NCBI GenBank assembly: GCA_964036155.1
Contig: OZ038422.1
Location: 27,985,201-28,049,200 of the forward strand
Source of the DNA: Diploscapter coronatus
Taxonomy: Eukaryota; Nematoda; Chromadorea; Rhabditida; Rhabditidae
DNA: 64,000 bases
Direction of reading: 5' to 3'
The notes beneath the pieces are model-generated. The model saw nothing but the letters and a program-made list of their open reading frames with translations. It had not been told where the DNA came from and made no database searches. The first letter of the stretch is position 1. Each line of letters opens with the position of its first letter. Below are positions 12,861 through 23,419 of this stretch, one piece after another. The translations under genes and the position numbers were made by a program.

Positions 12861-14128
12861 ATGCATCGAATCACAACGCTCGCCTTACTTGGCGTCGTCG
12901 GCTATGTAGCTGCTCAGCAGGCTTTCCAGGTGCGTTCCTTAGTCACACATTCGAAAGGCTCATGGTTACAGTTTTTGAAAGAGTGCGTCATTTCTAAAGT
13001 GATGACAATTGGGCACCAATATCAAAGGTGGCAGTCATCAAAACGTGCAACCGTGCAGTCTTTCAAAGCAGCACTACTTTTCAACATCATTTTGGAAATG
13101 ACATATTTAGGCGGTTTCACTGGCGGCAGTCGCTAAGGTCATCCCACACGCCACAAACGTTGATGTGTTTGACGTAACTCCTTTAAATTATTCCGTTAAA
13201 TGACCCAAATGATTTGAGCTGACCACCAAATTGAACGCCAATAAGGATCAAGTAGCTGCTCAGAAGAAAATCATCAATAACTTCTACAACAACGGCAAAT
13301 TCGTTAGTTTCTCATTGGAATTACGATTTTTCAGAAAGAACTTCAGGGCAAGCCGAAGCCGAACCAGAAGGTGCTGTCGCCCTATGACGATAAAGACTAT
13401 TCCAAGAAGAAACTCTTGGCGTTGGTTGATCAGGTGAAAATCTCATTCTGGTGACCCCTTTTATCTGGCAATGACATTTCAACATTCCAATTTGAAACTA
13501 GCATTTTCCGGGACTAGTTATCTTCTAAAATTTGCGACGACGACAAGTAGATGAGATTAAAATTGGCTATCCACACTGGCGTTTGCTAATCATTGGGTTT
13601 CAGAGAGTCGCCTTGAAGACATGCTGGTCCAAGCTTATGCCGATACTCAAGAACAAGTACGGTGACGAAATCGCTACGAAGGTTAGAACATTGCGACTTT
13701 TTCTGAAGAATATTTTCCTTCAGCACAAGCAATTGTTCTCTGTGCTCGACATCGAATTCTTGAACTCGATCGATAGTTCTATAAACATGTACCTGATGGC
13801 GGCTTATTATAAGGTAAGAAGCATAATCATGAATAGTTCTATTAATATAAATTTCTAACAGTCCTATATTTTACTATATATAAATCTTAGGAATACACAA
13901 AGAATGGTGAGGCGAAGGCCGATGATCTGCTCAATAAAATTATCGACGTTCTGAACAATCAACTAAGCACTACACCTGCTTTGGCATGGATCGTAAGACT
14001 TTTAACATTCTGTTTCCTTTTTAACAATCTTTAAATTTTAGCTCTATGATTTAAATTGGGAAAAGCAGTACAATGCAGTGAGTTATTTAAAAATTATCAA
14101 CTTTAGAGTTGAAGTTAACGCCGGATAA
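12861..14128 (+). CDS. Unrecognised secreted protein, tandem copy 2
   Basis: Eight exons (12861-12929, 13111-13173, 13219-13302, 13335-13433, 13604-13681, 13724-13813, 13891-13992, 14042-14128) give about 223 aa. The N-terminus MHRITTLALLGVVGYVAAQ is a signal peptide. The mature part is helical and lysine-rich with a few conserved blocks shared with copy 1 (KVIPHA, KPKPNQ, DDKDYSKKKL, FLNSI, LAWI-LYDLNWEK). I do not recognise the family. It is clearly the paralogue of the gene immediately upstream by exon lengths and sequence. The 3' end is the least certain part: exon 8 reads through to TAA at 14126-14128, but a GTGAG donor at 14078 could splice to a different last exon. AATAAA follows at 14272-14277. 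Confidence 0.75.
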
Positions 14129-14460
14129 AAATTTACACCTTTGAACCCTGGGTTAATTTCAACTCCGAATTAAAACAATTAATGATATTATTAATTCGTG
14201 AAGACTTACAAAAGTGGTGTTTGGACGTAATCAACCTGAAAACCGATCGGCATATCTCTTATTTGATTGTGAATAAACTTAATTGCATTGAATTCACGTA
14301 GAACATATCGTAATTTATTTATAGTCTATTCCAAATACGAATAAATTATATGAAAGAAGCACACGACGCATGAATCCAAATATAAACTTATCAAATAACC
14401 AAAAATACAGAAATCATAGACTTTAAAGTTATTGCTAGATCATTTTGATTTTCGGGGGCA

Positions 14461-17400
14461 TCACGATATATCTTTGAGCTTCAAGAAACTTGTGTTTGGT
14501 CTTCCATTTGCAGCTCGACTTCCATAGCCCGTTATTGGACGACCATCTTTGTCTGTGCCCTGGAAATTTAGTTCAAAAAATAACCGTTTCTCAAGAAAAA
14601 TTAGGAAAAATCGATATTTGAGTAGGAGAGGTCTTCCATCTTCTCGCAATTGCCAAGCATGCTGGGGGAAAAAGAGGAGGGAGAAGAATAGAATATTATG
14701 AAAAGTAAAAATACCACACTCCTTCTTAGATATTTGTTTTTACTTCAACCAATACCTTTTGCTTCTTCCTCAGGAGTGCCTTGCGTTCTTCGAGCATCTG
14801 TTTAGCTTTCTCCGCTTTGGCTGACATTTCTTCTTCGGTGATTGCCGTGCGCTGAAATCATTTCTGAACTTCTGCAGACGAAATATCCAACCTGGGCTTT
14901 CTTGTTGACGATTAAACTTCTCGTCTTCTTGTTGGTTCCAATCGGCCTGGAATACTGAAGAAGGTAGTTGAGCCGATCCTTGGGCGATAACGACAGCTCC
15001 AACATGAGAATGACTTGCGCTCTCTGTAGGATTCGCATTCATTTATGGGTATTTCATGGAAAGTTTGCATAAAATGATTGCCGAATCCCACCTGTCTCTT
15101 ATACTCCTTCTGCGTCTTGGCGATCATCTCATAGGTCCGGGTCTGAAAGATCCTCCTTAGAAAAGTATATTTTAAAAAGTACTTGAATATTTTCCTTCCG
15201 ATAAAAGTTTCAGGAAAAAAGTACTCAACGTCTCTTTGGAGAAGAAATTTCTTACCATCATGGCGATCAGCATGTTGAACTGAAGGATGGAAACGAACAG
15301 CTCGAAGATGATGAAGACGGTCTTAATTTCTCAAAAGAATATAGATCTGAAGTGATTCAAGACCTTTCCAATATAAATCATGATGTTCGACGGACACATT
15401 GCGAGGTTTCTGTAGAGCGTCGTGAACTCGCCAATCGTCATGATGAAGGTCCTGACGAACGCCTCTGCGGGGTTTTGGATGATGTTTATGAAATTATTGG
15501 CCAGTTCTATTTCCTAAAAGATGAGATTTAAACGACACGTCATCTAGTCAATAATGTTCATAATAGAAAGTAATCAAATGATTAATTGCCATTATGTTAA
15601 CTCACACGCGAAGTTTCAGGAGTGTCCGCCTCAGATTTGGCTGATTTTCCATCACAGGGGTAGTTCAGTACGTAAATGACGGATTTGAAATCGGAAAGTG
15701 CTGATGTTGAGTTTTAGATTTAGTGTTTGGTTTTCAATGCTCATTCAATGCTAAACTTTGCCATTTTAGCAGGAAAAAGTGAAGCATCTGCCAAATAATG
15801 TATTCGAATTTAGACATTTCTTATACTCTCTCATTTTCACACGCTATTTGTCGTTTTCCAAGCAAAACTCCGAGCCTAGGACTCAACGTCGGCACTTTCC
15901 GATTTTAGATCCAACATTTACGGACCGAAATACCCTTTTGTTGAAGAAACCAGTTAAATCTGAGGCGAACACTTCTGAAACTTCACTTATCAGATAGTTT
16001 GATCTTTTCCCATTATGAAAACTCAATCAGTTGAATTCGATGATAACCTGCGGAGTGAATAGCGTTTGATTCTTCAAAATAATATCCCGTTGACGCTCAC
16101 AAGAAAGAAAAACCAAAGAGAATGCTGAAAATTTTACTTGCTGAGGGTTTGATCATTTTTCTTTCCGACCTTGAGAGAATCCGATCAGGAAAATTGAGTA
16201 GATCAAACCGAATCGCACGATATCCGAAGCTATGATGGTATAAATCATCAAGACGAACGGCCCTACGAAGCGGATGACTCTGAAATTTTCTTGTGAAAGA
16301 ATTTTTAAGTACGAAAAATATACCGTAAAAAGAAAAGAAAGTGTATAGTAGTCAAGACGACGATCGCGCAAGAGATCCCATTATCGACCGCTACGGACCA
16401 GCTGAAATCTTATCCTACTTGATGAAACAGTGATTTGTTTGTTACGGATTAATCTTGCAACTGAATCTCAAAGGCACAATGGCAATCACCAGAAAATATG
16501 TGATTTTGAACAGAATTTTCGCCGGGAACGCTTTCTGGAAACGAACTTTCATGCAAGCATTTTGCAATTTATTCTCTAACCAAGATATTCAGCCACTTCT
16601 TCCTTCCGATACGTCGGATGTCTCTTACGTCGAGCATCATTTGAATCATAACACCTAGGAGGATGCAAATGTCGAGTCCCATACGAAGCTAAATTTTTAA
16701 GCTGGGACTTTAGTATATATATTTTTTTTAATTTACATATCCTGCAGTCCACTCCAGATTGGGGTCGAAGTAAGTTAGGAGGTGACATTGATCGTTTTTC
16801 GGGTCTGAAACTCAAAATTTCTATGTCTAGCTTATAAATATGGTACCATAGCGGGTTCCAGACCCATCAACTCCTATGGGTGCGTATGCATCTTCAGGTT
16901 TGCTTGTGTTATCTAACTTAGGAAACGTTTGGTTGATAGCCATTTTGCCTTGACGGTTTATCCAACCATCGGTTGCTAGCTGAAGTATAATATTCATTGC
17001 TAGAATAGGCATAAATTTGCGCCTCAGTGCTCCAGGAGTATGGTCTGAACATGAACGACCCTACCACCAGTCCGTAATAGAGTACGAACCAAGCCACGGA
17101 CCAGATCATCCTAAAAAGAACAAACAATTTCAACAAATCAGCCCAACATTTTACTGTCTTTTCGCAAAAGCCTCCCACTTCGCTTCCAATACAGTGTCCA
17201 GAATGCCATCCAACAGCTCGAGATGCTCCACACTGTCCTGGAAATTCAAATATAGGCACCATCTAGCTACTCTAGAAGAGTTACTCCATAAACGACCAGA
17301 GATAAAGCAGATGAATCGTTCATTTCCCCGGTCGTCTCGTTGATGGTGTCGATTTTCGCTAGGGGGTAGGCTGTGGAGCTCGCACCTCCGTACGCCCATA

Positions 17401-20400
17401 CGGAGTCTCCCTCTAGCTCGAGAATTTCCAGAAATAGCTAAATTCGTCGTTCATTTTGAGCATTTTTATTCACGCTACCTTTTTCTTTGCCAATTTTGCA
17501 GCTAATGTTAGCGGCGTTAGATTTTGCTTGTTGGCTATGCGCAAACTCGCCCCCGTCTCTAGGGCCAACTTGAACATTTCCTAAATTCATAAACTCGTAC
17601 TTTTAATGGTAACATATTACTTGTGAAGTTTAGAGCCATATTCTTCGACTAAAATAGGAAATAAAGGTGAGTGGGAGTTGGGTAAAGGTGAAACCTCGCG
17701 AAATGTGTGGCTAGTACCTATTACTTATGCCGCATTTATAGTCCTAATATATGTCTGTAGTTACTAAGGCGACCCGGTAAAATTGAAATTAGCCGAGTGA
17801 GTGCGGTCGAGTGATAACGCGGCGAAGGCGAGGTTTATATGTCAAGAATTTTTCTTAGCCTATTCTTATATGTAAAATGAAATGTATAATACGTTATGGA
17901 CAGAGAAAATGCAAGTTTCCTAATTTCCTATTCTAGCGCCTTAGGCGTAATTTAAGACTCGGCCATTTCCGAGTAGGCAGATGTTAAAATATGAAAATTT
18001 GAGGTTGAAGCGTATCTAAGAAAGTTTAAATAAACTTATAAAACCTGATTTTAATAAAAGCTAAGATACAAACCCAATTTTCGTGAATCACGCACATATG
18101 AAGAGTAGTGTTACCATTGGTATCTTGTAGGTTTGGATTAGCCTAGAACAGTTTATATAGTTTTGATGGAGAAAATTGAGATAAACCTTAAAATTGAGTA
18201 GTAACCGATAGAGCTCTCGTTGATTTAGACATGCAGCAAATGATAGGGGATACTCACCGAAATACATATTACTAAAACGAAAATTTCTTATTGACATATA
18301 AATTATTGTAGTTTGGAAATTTTGCAACGTTGTAATTTCATAACATACTAAATAGTTTAAATACAGGGTGCGATAGCTGGTAGGTAATAGATGATTATAT
18401 TATTCCAGTGTTTTGTATGTAATGATATTACGAAGTTACGAACGTTTCCAGTTTTTCATAAGCTGCATAGGTTATAGATCGACTATTTTACATGCTACTC
18501 CATATGTTATAGCGTTACTGATTTTTTCAGGTTGCAGCAAATTATATACTGTCAAAAGTGTCCAAATTACCCTGTATAATTTGTTTTAATCGATAATTCG
18601 ACGTATTCATGCTCCAAAGAGTCCGTCCGACTGTGGCGTTGGTCGTTGGCGCAGAAAAACGCACCGTAGCACCTCGCGTTGACGTCCGCGCCCATTTTCA
18701 ATAGAGTATACGCCATCCGAGGGTCCTGGTTGATGATCGCTTGATGCAGAGGGGATAGCCCTAGGTTTTATATTTATTTAATAAATATTTTGACAACGCC
18801 ATAATTGATTTTGTAATTTGATATATAGGAAGATATTATATTGGAAATAAGTTATTTAATTAAACGACGTGGTTAAGACTAGATTTGTAACTTAATAATA
18901 TGCTGAAAGATATTATGCCAAAAATGTTGTTTTTTGCTATTAATAATTATATTTAGATATTATTTATTTTAAAATATACCATAATAATCCTCAGAAATAT
19001 GAATATCGTTGACCAGCTTCGGATAAGCCTCCAGAATTTTTAGGCCAAGTTTATTGTGAATTTCAGTGGCTTGTAGCAAACATATTCCAACTATCGTTTC
19101 ACCCATGGAACCTAAATTCAAACTCTTTAATTATTAATAAAAATGAAAGCTAGACCTCGTTCTTCCAGTTTCCAGGCGATTTCTCTGTACTTGGACTCGT
19201 TCTTTCCACCCTTTCCACCTCCATCAAGGAGTTTTAGGGCTAAAGTTTGCATTGATTTCAAGATTAACTTCAACTAGTTTTATGATTAACTTAAAATTTA
19301 ATTTAATTTAACTTCACGAACTTCAGATTTACCTTCGTAAACTTGAACAACTTCATAAACATTAAATTTTACTTCAACTGAACCTCTAAGAATTTCAAGA
19401 ATAAGGTGATATTACCTTTCTTCAGGTCACCCGCATTTTCGTTCTCTTGGTTGAAGTCGTCCAGGACATTCGGACCACTTTTGCCCTTGCCTTTCTTCCT
19501 GGAAAAGGCCCCCAAACGTTCGTTTCTTTCCTGAATTGGGATTATCTGGAACATTTCATCCGGAAATTGAGAACCTTGTTTCTCAGTTTTACAAGTTCTG
19601 TGACCGTCACTAATTTGCCTTTCCCTTGGTTGTAGAGAAACTCCCGAACTTTTGTATCCACATAGGCATCAATAAATGAATGGTCGTTACTTGTTAGGGC
19701 GTATCTGAATTCCTGTTATTCGAAAGCGTTCTAGAAGTGTCAAGTAACTACAATGCCAATTCATTAGAATTTTAGAATTGTACTTTCTCAGAGCTGAATG
19801 ATATGATATTAAAATAGATCAAAAATTAAGTTAATTCTATTTTAATAGATATCTTCTCATCATAGATGAATATTAACATATTAGGTGTAGGCATACCGTT
19901 TTTCACCGAAATCTGCTGGCCTTGGCTCTCATTTTTCTAGCTCCTCATTCGCGCTCTCACCTTCAAACGTTCTCTCGCTCATCTTTTCCCCGAGACGTCT
20001 ATCTTTAAGTGGTGAGCAGAGTAAAGTTACTGAGCACTGTGGTAAGGTACCGAGTTTAGAAACACAATTTGGTAACGGTTAGGACTCTCTCCAATTCAAT
20101 CATTTTTGACAAATTTAGAAGATATAAAAAAAACAAGTTTGAAAATGAGAAACGAGTGAGAAGCTAGAAATATGAAAGGCAGGACCAGATTTCGATGAAA
20201 ACAGTACATCAGAAAATGGTTAATACAATTTAGTAGCATAAATATGGTCGTTTACACTTTTACAGGAAAAAAATAAAAAAGAACTAATTTTAAAAAGCCG
20301 TAATATCGTGACGTATGAAATAGCGAATAAAGAGCTATCTTATCCTAATCCTGTGTTTAACTAGTATTACGCATATTGTAAGCCTATTCTGTAAGAGACA

Positions 20401-20572
20401 TTTACAAATAACCTAAAAATGGCTATATCTGGCAAAAACCTTACCTCAGCCAGGGTATGAGTTCTCCACCACCGTGCAGATCGACCAGTCGATAGATCTT
20501 CCTGTCCTCGCTCAATCGACCCATGCCCATGATGTTCTGGTTCGAAGACGCCGACGACGACGCGGAGCCCAT
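14461..20572 (-). CDS. osm-9: TRPV cation channel, OSM-9/Inactive type
   Basis: Twenty-five exons join in phase to 897 aa, close to C. elegans OSM-9. From the 5' end: 20445-20572, 19575-19704, 19416-19530, 19156-19239, 18980-19111, 18571-18760, 18187-18271, 18074-18142, 17479-17580, 17285-17437, 17155-17237, 17065-17110, 16847-16979, 16737-16804, 16581-16688, 16446-16534, 16324-16401, 16170-16279, 15606-15700, 15364-15513, 15256-15321, 15092-15142, 14892-15023, 14756-14851, 14461-14661. Residues about 150-350 carry ankyrin repeats (ANPNLQDTNGNTTLH). Six membrane segments follow, with pore motif MTIGEF (691-696) and the S6/TRP region FNMLIAMM-TRTYEMIAKTQKEYKRQ; TQKEYKRQ marks the OSM-9/Inactive branch rather than the OCR/Nanchung branch. 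Known role of the family: sensory cation channel in ciliated neurons, usually with an OCR partner. Exon 12's donor (17064) is the only one chosen by phase alone; the S1-S2 loop around it is uncertain. Confidence 0.9.
15881..15988 (+). pseudogene. Inverted, decayed copy of osm-9 exon 19
   Basis: The plus-strand sequence from ACTCAACGTCGGCACTTTCC through AAATCTGAGGCGAACACTTC matches, with roughly one mismatch in five, the minus-strand sequence of osm-9 exon 19 and its acceptor (15606-15715, which reads ACTCAACATCAGCACTTTCC through AAATCTGAGGCGGACACTCC). It lies about 170 bp from the true exon, in the intron between exons 18 and 19, in opposite orientation. It cannot be spliced into the osm-9 mRNA in a useful way, but the pre-mRNA could fold into an imperfect hairpin over the true exon. 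Confidence 0.8.
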
Positions 20573-23419
20573 CGTGAAATGCTTGTGAAGGGCTAAATCT
20601 GTACCACCTAACTATTTCATCAAATTATACAGATTAAAATTAGCCGAAAAATGAAAAAATGAAAGAAAGAAAAAACATCAGATTAGATACCACAGTTGAG
20701 CTTTTATAAGAAGTCCAGAGTTTATGGAATACGGAATATGAGTAGGTAAGTGAGATAAGGATAACGAGAAAATCGATAACTCTGTTATCAGCGCCGTCGT
20801 CAGCTTATGGCTACAATTCGCGACGAAAGCAATTGTATCCCTGAGTGTCTCACGGAGAGATAGAGAAAATAGAGAAATAGCATGACAAATCTCGAACTAA
20901 AGAAGCAGAGAAATAAGAAATACCGAAGTTATCACTGAATTTCTATAGGGTTACCCAGAATATATCTCGAAAATGATAACCTAACAGGTGAAATATCTCT
21001 GCACGAAATTTGTTTTACCATAGTCATCGTAGCCAGTTTTAAGATTGCAGTTTAAGAGGTAATCTACATTCCGAACAGGTGAAATGATAATCGAAACCTT
21101 GGTATTTAGAAAATTTTGAAATCCCTGTCAACATCGAAAACGTAATTTAGAATCTCGAGAAAAGTGACGGTATGAAGTGAAATTAATGAATACGAAATTG
21201 AAATAAACGGCAATTTGGAAAGGTAGTCGCTTGCAGTATCGTTGCATACGAAATAGTATAGGATTTTTAGGAAAAAGTTTATCGTCCTTTGCTACTTCGT
21301 ATGCAACGATGCAACTATTACAGCCACATTTCCCGGTTGCCAAATAAATAATAATTGGAGTTGAATAAAATATAAGTGATACTATTTTTTTTAATTCATA
21401 GACATGCTAAGATAAGCAAAAAATCTTGAGATATGGATTTTCTCAAACAATTTCGAATCCGCCTCTAATTGTTTGTGAGGGTGCGTGACACATAAAATTG
21501 TGCCAGAATTTCGAGATTTTTGTCGAAAATTCAAATTCGACCAATTTACGAAGATATAATGTATAAAAAGAGAAATATTTTATCTCGGCTACTACTAAAA
21601 GCAGCAATAAAAATTGAACTTCAAATTTTATCACTATAAAATGGCTTATGTTTATCGATTTAAAAAAATTAACTTAATAGATAAATTGCTCTAGGTAAAA
21701 TAAAAAATAAATCGGGGAGAAGTCAAATATCGTTATCATTAACAGTCAAAACTAGAAGTTCAATTTTCATTACTTTCTTCAGGCATGTTTTATTAAATTT
21801 TGACATAATAGTTTTATGAAATGCTCAATATAAAATATATCGCGACCACTAAATTGTAGTTATTCTGTGTTGGTTTAAGTCTCGAAACTATAAATTCATG
21901 AGAAGTCGGGGCGTCTTGGAATAACTCTTTTCGTATTACTTGAATCGTATTGCGTCAGGGCTGTAAAAATTCGATCCGAAGAAATGACGTAAATCTTAAA
22001 AATTTTAAAGATACGAAGTACAAAGCATATAGTAGTCTCAGAAGATGGAAATAGATTTTTAAAAATCTGTATTATTCAGAAATCGCATGCAACTATACAA
22101 CGAGTTTTGTGATATAAAAGTGACGAATAATAATATTCGATTTTTAAGGTTTGAAAATTAGATGTGACATAGCAGACGAATCGGGACTGGGGACGGAGGC
22201 ATTGCAAGTTATGTAATTGAGCAATCATTGAATATATAAGGAGCACAATCGAGTGTGTCACATTGAAACGGGGTCTCCGACTGGGTGAAATTCAATTTCC
22301 TGCCGAATCGGCCGGCGGTCGGTTGCTTGGTAGCCAAAACCCGAGTGTTTTTTGATAAGAAATAAAAATTATGTATGATTCATCTAAGAATTGGAGCATA
22401 TAAAAATTTTAAAATAAATATATAAGAAATGAAAGTTCGAGCGCATCGTGTAAATCATTAGAGCAAGGAATCGTGAAAATAATTGAAAAGATAATAAATT
22501 GGTAAGTGGATGATTTCATGGAAAATTTAAAAAAAAAAAAAAAAAAAAAACTAGAAAATCGACTCATCAATAGAATGAATTCAGAGCACTAATATACGGG
22601 TTACCTTCAATGCATTACTTTCCAGATATTTTAATCCCCAACGTCAAGACTGCAAGTGCATCATATGTAAGTATTGGGTGCCTATCCCGACGGACTGGCA
22701 ATAAATTAATTTGAAAGAAATTAACATCGGTAAAATTGGAGAAAATGATCTTATATCGACGATAAACTAGCTCCAGAGCTAAAAATATCATGCAACTTAG
22801 TCTGGAAACGCCTGAAATATGTTCTTCATAATATTTTCGACATTTTGATCCATAATCGATACAACTTTTGATGGATGTATATAAGTACTCGCTATTTATC
22901 AGTTAAAATAGGCTTCGATTTCACATTATTTATTATGTGAGGGCAAAATCCTGGGCACTTTCGCGCAAAATTATTTTAGTTGACGATTCAGCTTGACCAG
23001 CACTACAACATATAAAAATAATGTTCGGTATTTTGGAATATTCAAGAAATATCAATTTGAAAACTATTGTCGCCTAATGAATAATGAAGCTCCGAAAATA
23101 TCATTTTTCCTATTCTGTTCTTAGGGTCAAATTTAACAATAAAGTACTACGTCATACAAAATTTTTCGGATTCTGAATTCTCCACGTCCAAGATTTAAAT
23201 ATAGCATCAATTCCGAACACTTCTATGCTGTGCATTTCTATTGTAGACTTTCCTTTATTCGTCTCGCTCGGCCCAATCTTGCATTGAAGATAAACGTTCT
23301 TTTCTCCAAATTCGTTTGCCGAAAATAGAGTGACCATCATCAGCTGATTTACATAAATTTGCACATATATTTTCAATATATTAGAATTAAAATTGTATAA
23401 CTCAAAAAATATATTTAGA
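20573..23419. other. Divergent promoter region of osm-9 and the BTB gene
   Basis: No coding exons found. It holds the upstream region of osm-9 (minus) and of the germ cell-less homologue (plus), a MITE-like element at 21209-21341 and a run of about 23 A at 22528-22550. Confidence 0.6.
21209..21341. repeat. MITE-like inverted-repeat element, family 1, copy b
   Basis: Ends GGCAATTTGGAAAGGTAG and CACATTTCCCGGTTGCC are imperfect inverted repeats, and the inner arms TATCGTTGCATACGAA and TTCGTATGCAACGATGC pair almost perfectly. It is the same family as 9424-9559. Confidence 0.8.
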
